This document shows positions 9,949 through 20,118 of a stretch of 64,000 nucleotides of DNA, in pieces. The notes beneath the pieces were generated by a model that was given only the letters and a program-made list of their open reading frames with translations, did no database searches and had not been told where the DNA came from. The position numbers and the translations under genes are program-made. Origin of the DNA: Chitinophagaceae bacterium (GTDB taxonomy: Bacteria; Bacteroidota; Bacteroidia; Chitinophagales; Chitinophagaceae). Position 1 is the stretch's first letter. Every line of letters starts with the position of its first letter. Location: NCBI GenBank assembly GCA_016713965.1, contig JADJOC010000009.1, forward strand, positions 558,001-622,000. The letters are read 5' to 3'.

Positions 9949-10275
9949 TAAATGTCGTTTTTAGATTGATTGTCCAACTGAATTGCGTCCGCAATGCGGA
10001 CGTAATTGGGAATGTTCGATAAAACTGGCGGTAACGCTCTAGTTGCCTAATAGAAAACCCGCTTCCAAATTGAGGTTGAAAAGTTTCGGAAATAGATTTG
10101 ATTAGATATTTTCCATAATCTGCCCTGTCTTTGCCTTGTTGCTCTTCTTCAAATATTACTTTGCCTATTTGCCAATACATTAGCACCCTTTCGGTATCAA
10201 CAGAACGGATTGCCCTATCCTTTGCCGTAGCAATGATGCTGTGTATTTGCTGTATGAGTTCTTTTTTATTAGCAT
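9941..10275 (-). pseudogene. DUF1016 (YhcG-type) nuclease remnant
   Basis: The readable frame holds IQQIHSIIATAKDRAI, RVLMYWQIGKVIFEEEQQG, YGKYLIKSISETFQPQFG and IRQLERYRQFY, the N-terminal domain of DUF1016/YhcG proteins. These are normally about 340 residues with a C-terminal PD-(D/E)XK nuclease domain. Here the family match ends at TSALRTQFSWT and the nuclease half is missing. An ATG at 10275 would fit the start only if one A were added to the run at 10263-10268, so the 5' end may also be frameshifted. The most likely reading is an internal deletion that joined the truncated gene to rhuM. Confidence 0.7.
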
Positions 10276-10287
10276 TGGTAACTATGT

Positions 10288-10449
10288 TTAAATTAATGCA
10301 TCAGTTGTTTCCAAAATGGAAATATCTGAAACTACCAACTCGTTAGCTTCACCGCTATGGTATTTACAATTTATAGCAAACACCTCGTTGGTTTCAACGA
10401 TGTGTAGAGTTGTTTGCTGGCTGGCGTTTTTACTTAATATTTTTGCCAT
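10288..10449 (-). CDS. Small 53-residue ORF in the defence island
   Basis: An ATG at 10449, only 5 bases after the helicase stop, opens a 53-residue frame beginning MAKILSKNASQQTTLHIVET and ending in SILETTDALI. The tight spacing on both sides and the sensible composition (alternating hydrophobic beta-like stretches, acidic C-terminus) suggest a real gene in the same transcription unit. I do not recognise a family and find no catalytic motif. It could be a small structural or regulatory partner of the helicase or methylase. Confidence 0.55.
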   Translation of the reverse strand: MAKILSKNASQQTTLHIVETNEVFAINCKYHSGEANELVVSDISILETTDALI

Positions 10450-10454
10450 ATTTT

Positions 10455-13400
10455 TTAATTATCGAAGCTTTCACTAATAATGATTTCGGGTTTAAATTCT
10501 TTTAAATTGAAGATGGGTTGTATTGATTGCATCCCCTCGTCTTCCATTGCCTGTAATGGATATTTATTTAAAACCTTGATTACCTCTTCCAATAGTATGG
10601 CAGGTTTTAATGGCGATGCTTTTACAGCCTTTGCCAGTTTATTAATATCCCTTTGCAGGTTTTGAAACTTGCCTACTCTAATTGCAGCTTTTGCATTTAG
10701 CAATAATTCTTTTTCTTGTGGGTTGGCAATTTGAATATTGGTTAAAGCATCTAAAAATGATAAGGCTCTTTTTTCATTAGGACCTTGTGTGGTATCAATT
10801 TTACGTTCTTTGCTTTTTTCCTCCTCTAATTTGTTGGCAAATAATGCAATGGCATTTTTTACTTGTGTATGGTGATGCCCATTAAGCGGTATTGCAGTTT
10901 CTGTAACCTTTGCGTAATATTCTTTTTCTGCTTGCAGAAAAGTAAGTTCATCTATATCGCCACTTTCTTGTACCAATAAAAAGGCATCTCTTTTTTCGTT
11001 GCGAATAAAAGTAATGGTAGCCCCTTTTAATACTGGGCTTTTTCTGCCCACTCTTGCTCTGATCGGCATATTTTTAATTTGCTTAAACAAGTCGGGGTTA
11101 TCTCTTTTGAATTTACGAAGCTCTAAAAGAATTCTTAGTTTTTCGTCTTTCTCTTCGTTTACCGTTTTATCAAACAAGCCAAAACTTTCGGTTACTTCAT
11201 CTTGTGAATATATTTGACTATCCTCACCCATTGCACTATGAAAAGCTTGTAATTTCATAATGGCCTTTTTCTCCAGTTCTATATCGCTGTTTACTTTTGC
11301 AGTAGGGAAAAAATTGAAAATGTGAATATTACTTGCCTTAGAACCTATACGATTTACCCTACCAATTCTTTGCATTAATTTGGTGCTATTCCAAGGGGTA
11401 TCATAGTTTACAATGATATTTGCTCGGTGCATATTTACACCCTCTGCCAATACCTCTGTACTGATAACCATATTGTAATCGTCCTTTTGTTCGGTTAAAG
11501 GAATGTTGGCATCGAAGTTGGCTTTTACAAAAGGGAATTTGTCTTTACGGTTTTTACTATCTACCACCAGTATTTTATCAAAACCTGATTTTTTTAACTC
11601 TTCAAATAAATATGATGTAGTTTCTTTAGATTCTGAAAACACTACTAATTTTTCCTCTTTATTAATCGTTTTATCGAATAGCTTTTTAGCTAAATACTCT
11701 TTGAAAATATCCAGTTTAGGATCTTGGGTAATGTTTGACCATTCACTCACTAATTCATCTAATAAAACCTTGTCATTTTTTAACCCTGTAACAAAGCCAG
11801 GTTCAAAATCATCTGCATTACAAATTTCAATCGTTGGATTAGTGTCTGCTAAATCGGTAATCAATGCAATTAAATCTTCCTCTCTGCCTTCATTGATATA
11901 ATCATTTACACCTAAATTAGGGGCAATATATATTCTATCATTTTCAAACATCTGCACCATTGCATTGGTAGCTGATGAAAAACGATTTAAAGATTGTTTA
12001 AAGGCATGAAAACTACTGTCTAACCGTTTAATCAGCATTGTTTTCATAATCTTAGCTAATTGATCCGACACTAAATCTGCATTTTGATACTTGCCTTTTT
12101 TATGAGATTTTAATTCACTAATTGCTCTGTATCTATTATAAGTAAGCCCCTCTGATTTGCCTTTTAAATATTGTATAGTTTTATCATAAAGTAAATCTAA
12201 GTTCGCATCAAGTGGGTAATAAATTTTTTCGGGTTTATTTACAGCTGGAAAAATAACCCCCTGATCATCTAAGTCTTTTTTGTACTCCTTGTTGTCTTTT
12301 AAATCTGTTCTTGTTCTTCTTATAGTTAATGGTTCAATAACTTTTATTCTAATTTTTTCATATATTAATTTTACACCACTGCTTATAGTTTTAATATCTT
12401 TTTCGTCTTTCAGTTTTTTATAGGCATCGATTTGTGTTCTAAAAAAGTGTTGCAAGTTTCCGTTTACTCCTTCTAAAGTAGCGTTTTTAGAATCTTGAAA
12501 TAGGTAAGTTAAATTGGCAATATCTTCTGGCTTATTGTTTAGCGGTGTAGCCGATATAAGCATTACTTTTTTTTGCTCATAAGAGTCATCTGGAAGTTTT
12601 CTTCTAGTTTGGCTCTTGCATATATTTTGTAAATGAAAATACATTTCGGCACTATCACTTCTAAACTTATGGGCTTCATCTACTATAATCAAATCAAATT
12701 CAGTTGGTTTGGTAATTTTATGCAAACTACCTGATGTAATGATTTTGCAATTATGTAAAGTCAATTCTTCAATTGTATTTTCCCAATTTTCTTTTAATGC
12801 TGGTGGGCAAATGATTAAAGTTTTAGACAAATAAGAAGGGAAGCCATTTGTATAAAAGAATTTTTTTGCAATTTGAATTGCTACTAAAGTTTTTCCAAGC
12901 CCCACTACATCTGCAAGAAAAAAGCCATTGTGTTTTTGTAATTTTTTAGACCTTCTTTAATTGCATCTGCTTGATAGGCTAATCTTTTATATTTTTTCGG
13001 CAAGTCGCCTATCATTTCAGGGTCAAAGGTTATGCTATTACCAAAGTACTCTATTAAAAATTTATAATACACTTCAAAAGGTGTAAACTCATCATTGAGG
13101 TACGTTTCCTTTTTTAATTTATCTACAAATTCTTTTCCTATTTCAATACTTTCATTCCAAAGTTTATTGAATGTTTCAGTAGCAAAATCAATGTCTGTAT
13201 TATCCCTTAACTCTACATTAAATTCAAAATTTCTTTCTAATCCATTGTCTGTTAAATTGCTTGAACCAGTAATAACGGAACCATATCCGTGATTGTGTTT
13301 TTCCTCCTCTCTAAATATGTATATTTTGGCGTGTAGGTTTTGTTTTGGATGAACTTTTATTTTAATTTTTCAGTAACTAAATCTTGTATCAGTTGCAACA

Positions 13401-13725
13401 TTCCTTCCTCAACTTCTTTATCATATTCAGCTTCTTGGATATTCTTTTTTACTTCTTCAAAAAAATCATCTCTACTTTTTGCTGGGTCTTCTATAAATAG
13501 TAAGCCTCTTTTATTTGCTTCGTAAATCAGGTTATCAATGTTGATACCAACCAATATTCTTATTTCTCCTGCTTTCTCTACAAATGGTCTAATACGGAAG
13601 TAGCCAGATGCTCTAAAATATCCTACCAAAGCATCGAAGAAATGTATGTGGCGATGTTGGAATATGCCTTCTATTTTAGCTAAAAGGGTCTTATCATTTT
13701 CGTTTGTAAAAAACTTTGTGGACAT
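10455..13725 (-). CDS. PLD-domain SNF2/DEAD-like helicase, frame broken twice
   Basis: Three reading frames join into one protein of about 1090 residues. The N-terminal part holds HAKIYIF and GSSNLTDNG, a phospholipase D-type (HxK...N) nuclease core. The remainder is a superfamily 2 helicase with GLGKT near residue 275, DEAH near 348 and the motif VI-like RIGRVNRIGS near 790. The frame is lost at the A-run at 13360-13363 (4 A where 5 fit) and again at 12942-12947 (6 A where 7 fit). Restoring one base at each site gives uninterrupted homology. These could be sequencing errors or true inactivation. It heads the island of small ORF, DUF1016 remnant, rhuM and methylase and probably acts as its nuclease/translocase. 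Confidence 0.8.
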
Positions 13726-14002
13726 TATTTATTGTGCCTAAGCATTTTGATTATTAATATAATACCTATTATCATGGCCTCATCCCTTAAACTCCTAATT
13801 ACTTTACAATAAGATATTTAAAAACCATTAAGTATAAACATACCTCTTTTACTATTTAAAGTTAATACTCTATTATTAATGGTCTTAATAAAGAAATATT
13901 CTAAATAGCAACTACTGTTATATTTTTATAAGACAAAGATTAAATGAAATAAAAATTTATAATACTAAAATAAACATTATTTACTATGGACTTATACAAT
14001 CA

Positions 14003-15403
14003 TCACTTGCCAATACAGAACTTGCTAAATATCGTTCCTAAAATATCCGTATCCACATCAATCTGCCCGGTTATTTCACCAATGTGGTGTAAGGCTTTTT
14101 TTATATCCATCGTTAATAAATCACCGGACAAACGGGAGGCTAATCCGTCCTCCACCTGTGCTAAGGCAGCCAGTGCATTATTTAATGCTTCGTAATGCCG
14201 GGCATTGGTAACAATTACAGAGTGGTTTGTTTTTACTTTTTTATTAACCTGTTGTACTATTTCTTTTTTTAAAAAATCAAGGTTGGTTTTTTCTTTGGCA
14301 GAGATGCCCATGTGTATTACTCCCGGAAATTTTTCTTTCATCGAAATTTCTAACCTGTCATTAACATGACCTGCCAGATCGAGTTTATTCGCAACAGATA
14401 TAATAATCCTGTTTTCAGCCTGCAGGCTTTCCAGATCTTTGTGCAGCTCTTCAATGGCAAGCTGTGTAAAATCAAATAAATAAATCACCACTGTAGCCAA
14501 TGCTATTTTTTCAAAAGTTTTTTCAATGCCGATTTTTTCAATCTGGTCACCGGCTTCCCGTATGCCTGCCGTATCGATAAATCGGAAAGAGATTCCATCA
14601 ATTACCATTACCTCTTCAATGGCATCTCTTGTAGTACCGGCAATGGGAGAAACAATCGCTCTTTCTTCATTGAGCAATGCATTCAATAAAGTTGATTTCC
14701 CTGCATTAGGCCGTCCAATGATAACTGTTGGCACACCATTTTTTACAACATTACCATATTGAAATGAACTGCTTAACTCTGTGATTTTATTTTTTATTTC
14801 TGCAATTAATTTTTTTAATTCAGTCCTGTCTACAAACTCCACATCCTCTTCAGCAAAGTCCAGTTCCAGCTCAATAAAAGCTGTAAAATGAATCAACTTT
14901 TCTCTAAGCTTTTGCAGCTCATCACTAAAGCCCCCTTTCATTTGCTGCAAAGCAATATCATGCTGGGCCTGGTTTTCTGATGCAATCAAATCTGCCACTG
15001 CCTCTGCCTGTGATAAATCAAACCTGCCGTTGATAAATGCCCGCTGTGTAAATTCCCCGGCTTTTGCCAGTCTTGCCCCTTTTAGCAAACAAGCTTGTAT
15101 AATTTGCTGCAATACATACGGGCTTCCATGGCAACTGATTTCCACTACATCTTCTTTAGTATAACTTTTAGGAGCCTTAAATAAAGAAACTACTACTTCA
15201 TCAATTACGGTTTCTCCATCTTTTAATAATCCTACATGCAGCGTATGGCTGGGTTGCTGGTTTAAATCTTTGGCAGAAAATAATTTATTGATAATTGAAA
15301 CTGATGCTGGTCCGCTTAACCGTATCACGCCGATAGCGCCAAGGCCTTGTGGAGTAGCGATGGCTACAATCGTATCATCCCATCCTGAAAATTTGCTTAA
15401 CAT
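14003..15403 (-). CDS. mnmE: tRNA uridine-5-carboxymethylaminomethyl(34) synthesis GTPase MnmE
   Basis: MnmE works with MnmG in the cytoplasm to modify U34 of tRNAs that read split codon boxes. The N-terminal formyl-THF-binding domain starts DDTIVAIATPQGLGAIGVIR. The G domain has GRPNAGKST near residue 230, a DTAG motif and a NKLD motif. The protein ends with the conserved CIGK, whose cysteine is essential in the family. At 466 residues the length is typical and the frame is intact. A TATCTTTG box lies 4 bases before the start. Confidence 0.97.
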   Translation of the reverse strand: MLSKFSGWDDTIVAIATPQGLGAIGVIRLSGPASVSIINKLFSAKDLNQQPSHTLHVGLLKDGETVIDEVVVSLFKAPKSYTKEDVVEISCHGSPYVLQQIIQACLLKGARLAKAGEFTQRAFINGRFDLSQAEAVADLIASENQAQHDIALQQMKGGFSDELQKLREKLIHFTAFIELELDFAEEDVEFVDRTELKKLIAEIKNKITELSSSFQYGNVVKNGVPTVIIGRPNAGKSTLLNALLNEERAIVSPIAGTTRDAIEEVMVIDGISFRFIDTAGIREAGDQIEKIGIEKTFEKIALATVVIYLFDFTQLAIEELHKDLESLQAENRIIISVANKLDLAGHVNDRLEISMKEKFPGVIHMGISAKEKTNLDFLKKEIVQQVNKKVKTNHSVIVTNARHYEALNNALAALAQVEDGLASRLSGDLLTMDIKKALHHIGEITGQIDVDTDILGTIFSKFCIGK

Positions 15404-15407
15404 GCTG

Positions 15408-15415
15408 CAAAGATA
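15408..15415 (-). promoter_or_regulatory. Bacteroidota -7 box (TATCTTTG) for mnmE
   Basis: TATCTTTG on the minus strand fits the TAnnTTTG -7 consensus and ends 4 bases before the mnmE ATG, implying a very short or absent leader. No clear -33 TTG was seen. Confidence 0.6.
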
Positions 15416-15418
15416 ATT

Positions 15419-16050
15419 TTATACGGTAACAGTTAATTTTTCAAATACAAATCCCCGTTCAGAGAAAAATGCCAATACTTTCGGCAGTGTGTATTGTAAG
15501 CGTTCCAACGCTTTTTCGCTGTCATGAAATACCACAATGGAGCCCGGCCCGGTATGCTGCAATACATTACGCAAACACTTTTCCGGTGAAAGCTTTGCAT
15601 CAAAATCTCCGCTTAATACGCTCCACATGATAGTTATCAGCTGATAGTTGGCAGTTGGCAGCAATTTTAACTGTGACTTTTTTATCCTCCCATAAGGTGG
15701 CCGAAATAAATTAGAATCAATATACTTTTTGCTTCGGTAATATTTTGTAAGTACATGGCATCCGGCGTTTTCCACCCATTTAAGTGATTATAGGTATGGT
15801 TGCCTGCTGCATGGCCTTCGGTAACCATCCTGTTAAAAATACCAGGATGCTCCGCTACATTTTTACCAATGCAAAAAAAAGTAGCCTTCGCATTATATTT
15901 TTTTAATTCATCTAAAACAAATGGAGTAATTACAGGATGCGGGCCATCATCAAAAGTTAAATAAATAATTTTTTCTGCAGTATTTATACTCCAAATACAA
16001 TTACGGTATACTTTCTTTAGCCATCCCGGCGTTTTAACAAAATAAAACAT
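15419..16050 (-). CDS. Polysaccharide deacetylase (NodB homology), frame broken once
   Basis: Two overlapping frames make one NodB-type deacetylase of about 210 residues, which removes acetyl groups from cell-surface or wall polysaccharide. Motifs appear in order: TFDDGPHP (metal and catalytic Asp), HTYNH (metal-binding His pair), LFRPPYGR and VFHDSEKA. The frame is lost at the T-run 15726-15730 (coding strand 5 A where 6 fit), between the second and third motifs. One added A restores the gene. The N-terminal KTPGWLKKVYRNCIW segment has no signal peptide. The start at 16050 is the first ATG before the homology. Confidence 0.85.
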
Positions 16051-16143
16051 ATCCCAAATTAATTTTTTTAAATGATTAAACCTTAATTATACTAAAAAGT
16101 CTTACCGCTGATAAAAAATTACATCACCATAAAATTGAATCGT

Positions 16144-16987
16144 ATGAACCCTAAAAAATTTATTATTGCTGCTACAGCTGCTGCAATAGTGCTTACATCT
16201 TGCAAAAAAGATGAATCAGACACTACAAATAACGAAATTGAAGCCACTTTTGAACTGAGTGGCGACCAGGCCGTTGCAGATAACCTTACAGAAGATGCCA
16301 ATAATATACTTATGGAAGCTGCCGCTGATAAAGGATTATTAGGCAGTAAGGTATCAGAGACTTTGGAATCAACAAATGTATTAGGCTGCGCTACCGTTAA
16401 TGTAACGCCGTTACAAGGTTTTCCTAAAAATATTTCTATCGATTTTGGTGCAGGATGTACTTCCCAAAATGGCATTACCCGCAAAGGAAAAATAAATATC
16501 GTACTATCCGACTCTGTAAGAAAAACAGGTAGTACAGCCATACTAACATTTGATGGTTATTACGTACAAGGCTTTAAAAAAAGAAGGTACTATTACCTGG
16601 ACAAATACCAGTTCTGCAAATATCAAAGGTTGGGAACGAAAAATGGAAAACGGGAAAATAACAGCACCGGGCGGAAGATATTGGATGCATAGTGGCATAA
16701 CCAATATAGTGCAAACTGCAGGCTATCAAACTCCATATAATTTATTGGATGACATATTTTCTATGACTGGCAATCATACAGTTTCCAACGCAACCGGCGC
16801 ATCCAGAACTTCGGTTATTACCCAGCCATTACAAAAGAAAACCATTTGTGAAAGTATAGATAAGGGTACAATAACCATACAAGGACCAAACCATACAGCT
16901 GTTATTGATTTTGGTAATGGCACTTGTGATAATGTAGCTACCATTTCAATTAATGGAAATACTCCAAGAGTTATTTTATTAAAATAG
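16144..16987 (+). CDS. Putative lipoprotein, frame broken once
   Basis: The product starts MNPKKFIIAATAAAIVLTSC followed by KKDE, a lipoprotein signal with Cys in the lipobox. The mature part is a secreted beta-rich domain of unknown function. The reading frame shifts at the A7 run 16576-16582: with six A's, QGFKKEGTITWTNTSS reads on into the second frame, which continues to a stop at 16987. I do not recognise the family. Similar Chitinophagaceae lipoproteins are common but functionally undefined. A terminator hairpin follows 22 bases after the stop. Confidence 0.7.
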
Positions 16988-17009
16988 TTTTATTGTTTAA
17001 GTTATACTT

Positions 17010-17039
17010 ACCGTTCTCATTTATGAGAGCGGTTTTTTT
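17010..17039 (+). terminator. Intrinsic terminator after the lipoprotein gene
   Basis: ACCGTTCTCAT and ATGAGAGCGGT form an 11-bp stem (one G-T pair) with a 2-base apex, followed at once by seven T's. It separates the lipoprotein gene from gltX. Confidence 0.85.
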
Positions 17040-17061
17040 ATTATATTTTTCTCCCTAAGCT

Positions 17062-17069
17062 TATCTTTG
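17062..17069 (+). promoter_or_regulatory. -7 box (TATCTTTG) for gltX
   Basis: TATCTTTG fits TAnnTTTG and ends 6 bases before the chosen gltX ATG at 17076. It also argues against the upstream TTG at 17067 as the start, because that codon lies inside the box. Confidence 0.6.
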
Positions 17070-17075
17070 TGGCTT

Positions 17076-18608
17076 ATGACAAAAAAAGTAAGGGTTCGTT
17101 TTGCACCTAGTCCGACCGGTGGCCTGCATTTAGGCGGTGTACGCACCGTTTTATTTAATTATTTATTTGCAAAAAAGCACAATGGTGATTTTATTGTACG
17201 TATAGAAGATACAGACCAGGCCCGGTACGTAGCCGGTGCTGAGGAATATATTTTTGACTGCCTGGAATGGTGCGGCCTGCACCCTAATGAAAGTGTGGCG
17301 CATGGCGGGCCTTATGCTCCATACCGCCAGAGCGAACGAAAAGATAGCTATAAAAAATATGCTGAACAATTAATAAAAGACGGACATGCTTATTATGCTT
17401 TTGATACTACTGAAGAGCTGGAAGCTATGAGAGAAAAATTAAAAGCCAAAGGAAGCAACAGCCTGCAATATGATCATCGCATACGTATGGAAATGAATAA
17501 TTCTTTACGCCTACTTCCTGAAGAAACGCAACAATTGCTTGATACCAATACCCCATATGTAATCCGTATTAAAATAAACCCGAACGAATCTGTGTCATTC
17601 ACTGATATGATCAGGGGTGATATTAATTTTGATACTAATTATGTGGATGATAAAGTTTTATTAAAAGCTGATGGGATGCCTACGTATCACCTGGCAGTTG
17701 TAGTGGATGATTATTTGATGAAAATAAGCCATGCTTTTAGGGGAGAAGAATGGCTACCCAGCGCACCTGTACATATTTTATTGTGGAAATATTTATTTGG
17801 GTTACATGAAATGCCACAGTGGGCTCATTTACCATTGATACTAAAACCTGATGGTAATGGCAAATTAAGCAAACGTGATGGTGACAGGTTAGGTTTTCCT
17901 GTATATGCTATGGACTGGAAGGATCCTAAAACCAGTGAAATTACCAAAGGATTTAAAGAGCTTGGTTTTTTGCCCGAAGCATTTATAAATCTTTTAGCGG
18001 TATTAGGCTGGAATGACGGAAGCGAACAGGAAATTTTTACCATGGAAGAACTTATTGATAAATTCAGTATAGAAAGGGTGCATAAAGGTGGCGCAAAATT
18101 TGATTTTGAAAAAGCAAAATGGTTTAACCATGAGTGGATAAAAAAGTTGGCAGTTGATAGTTATATGATGACAGTTAAGCAGCTGTTTGTACAAAAAGGA
18201 GTTAAAAATATAGATGAAGGAAAGTTAACTAAAGTAATTGAGCTGGTTAAAGACAGGTGCACATTATTAACTGATTTCTGGGAGCAGGGGCACTTCTTTT
18301 TTACACCTCCAAAAACTTTCGATGAGGCAAGCATTCAGCCAAAATGGGATGAGGGGAAAAAGGAATTTTTTAATGTGCTGATGAGCAAATGTGCAGATGT
18401 GCAAATATGGGATGCGGTTGCTATAGAAAATGTTTTTAAAACTTTAGCTACAGAAAAAAAATTAAAAATTGGTGAGTTGCAAATGATTTTCAGGATAATA
18501 TTAGTTGGAACTAAAATGGGGCCGCAGGTGTTTGCCATTGCCGAAACAATCGGCAAGCAAGAAACTACAGACCGGATAAATAATGCCTTACATCATTTTT
18601 ATTTTTAA
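17076..18608 (+). CDS. gltX: Glutamate-tRNA ligase
   Basis: Class I aminoacyl-tRNA synthetase that charges tRNA-Glu (and tRNA-Gln if the organism uses the amidotransferase route). The HIGH-type motif appears as PSPTGGLHLGG near the N-terminus and the KMSKS-type motif as GNGKLSKRDG. RIEDTD and the C-terminal anticodon-binding helices are also present. The protein has 510 residues from the ATG at 17076, typical for the Bacteroidota form. The frame is intact. The ATG was preferred over the upstream TTG because of the promoter box at 17062-17069. Confidence 0.97.
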   Translation: MTKKVRVRFAPSPTGGLHLGGVRTVLFNYLFAKKHNGDFIVRIEDTDQARYVAGAEEYIFDCLEWCGLHPNESVAHGGPYAPYRQSERKDSYKKYAEQLIKDGHAYYAFDTTEELEAMREKLKAKGSNSLQYDHRIRMEMNNSLRLLPEETQQLLDTNTPYVIRIKINPNESVSFTDMIRGDINFDTNYVDDKVLLKADGMPTYHLAVVVDDYLMKISHAFRGEEWLPSAPVHILLWKYLFGLHEMPQWAHLPLILKPDGNGKLSKRDGDRLGFPVYAMDWKDPKTSEITKGFKELGFLPEAFINLLAVLGWNDGSEQEIFTMEELIDKFSIERVHKGGAKFDFEKAKWFNHEWIKKLAVDSYMMTVKQLFVQKGVKNIDEGKLTKVIELVKDRCTLLTDFWEQGHFFFTPPKTFDEASIQPKWDEGKKEFFNVLMSKCADVQIWDAVAIENVFKTLATEKKLKIGELQMIFRIILVGTKMGPQVFAIAETIGKQETTDRINNALHHFYF

Positions 18609-18613
18609 GAAAA

Positions 18614-20104
18614 TTAATTCTCAGGAAGTGCATACCATTTACGGTATAAACGCCTGAAAACAGGCTCTAGCAATAGCAATAATATTACTACTCCAATAAT
18701 TTCTGCAGATAAATAATATTTCCATTTATCTTCAATATATGTATATGATGAATGCCGGTAATGCTTGTAGCCCCCTTCCTGGATAAATATATAAAGCGCA
18801 GTAATTACTAACGGGATAAATGGAGTGGCAATCATAAAAGAATTCAGCGCTATACCCTGCCTGACAGAACGGACTTTGGCCATCTTAATAGTAAGTGCTA
18901 TTATCGCAAAAATTACAAAGTAAAAAAGAATAAAGTTTAGCATTCCGATTTCTCTTAAATTACCCATTGCTATAATTAAAGCAGTTATAATTAATAAAAT
19001 AACTGTAGTGAGCAGGGTAAGAAAAAAAGTTTTTATTGTAGTATGGCGGAATATAAAAACGGCTAATGTTAATACCAGGGAAGTGTAAAAAAATATCCTT
19101 ACCGAAGTAGGCATATTATCAACCCAACTGTACTTTTTCCGTACAATATTATTTAATCCATTGTTTATTGAATAAAAATTATATTTCCCTTTAATCCACT
19201 CGTCATACTCTTTATCAGAGTTTTCAAAATCCTGATTATAGTCGTAATTTGATATATCATAATAATTGTATTTATCAAAAGCATATTTATCTTTAAAATA
19301 CTTCATTTTTTGTAATAATAATTTCCGGTCAGGTTTTTGATAATTTTTAATAGTAGTATTGTAAATATCTCCGGATGTTAATAATCCACCATTGCTATAC
19401 TTCTCCAAGTTGTAGGCATCAGCAAAAATATAATCCGGGGATTTATAAAAAATATACATTGAGCTACCTATTTTTCTACAGCTGTCATTTTCAATTAATT
19501 TTTTATTTAAGGCTTTCCTGCTAAGTATATCTATATATTTACGTATATAATTATAATCGTCTGTACGCATTTTATCAGAATCATAATAATTATCATCCAC
19601 TATGCATGTATCCGCTTTCCATTCCTTAGGCAATATCTCATATTCAAGCTGGCAAGCTGTAATATTCATTTCATTAATGTCCTTAACAATTTCATTTGTA
19701 CTAAAGGTACGGTTAGCACTGATTATTTCTGTAACATATGGAATAAAAGCAATGGCTACCATTGCAGATATGGAGATGAAATATAAACAAAAAGTTTTCA
19801 GGCCACTCCATTTACTCCAATTGCCATACCGCTTAAAAACATTAAACCGCAATAAAAAAATTAACCAAAATATAAATCCAATAAAAACAAGAAGGCTTAC
19901 GAACATTGTCCAGATCCCAATACTGTTTTCATACCGGGCATCTGAAAAAGTAAACCAGCATAACACAGCCAGGCAGAGAGCAAACAATGATGAAAAGTAA
20001 ATCACGAAATGTGTTCTTGCAGCCCAGGTATCAGGTTTATAGCGTAACAATTTATCATCAAACTTTTGTAAAAAAGAAGGTACAAATGGTCTTTTATTAT
20101 TCAT
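18614..20104 (-). CDS. Multi-pass membrane protein, probable ABC transporter permease partner
   Basis: The 496-residue protein has hydrophobic segments near residues 33-52, 70-88, 108-128 and at least five more after residue 325. A hydrophilic, Tyr/Asp-rich region of about 190 residues in the middle probably lies outside the membrane. No enzymatic motif is visible. It starts 14 bases after the stop of an ABC ATPase gene on the same strand, so the pair probably forms an ABC-2-like exporter or permease. I do not recognise a named family. The substrate is unknown. Confidence 0.65.
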   Translation of the reverse strand: MNNKRPFVPSFLQKFDDKLLRYKPDTWAARTHFVIYFSSLFALCLAVLCWFTFSDARYENSIGIWTMFVSLLVFIGFIFWLIFLLRFNVFKRYGNWSKWSGLKTFCLYFISISAMVAIAFIPYVTEIISANRTFSTNEIVKDINEMNITACQLEYEILPKEWKADTCIVDDNYYDSDKMRTDDYNYIRKYIDILSRKALNKKLIENDSCRKIGSSMYIFYKSPDYIFADAYNLEKYSNGGLLTSGDIYNTTIKNYQKPDRKLLLQKMKYFKDKYAFDKYNYYDISNYDYNQDFENSDKEYDEWIKGKYNFYSINNGLNNIVRKKYSWVDNMPTSVRIFFYTSLVLTLAVFIFRHTTIKTFFLTLLTTVILLIITALIIAMGNLREIGMLNFILFYFVIFAIIALTIKMAKVRSVRQGIALNSFMIATPFIPLVITALYIFIQEGGYKHYRHSSYTYIEDKWKYYLSAEIIGVVILLLLLEPVFRRLYRKWYALPEN

Positions 20105-20118
20105 TTTGTAATAGTTGC

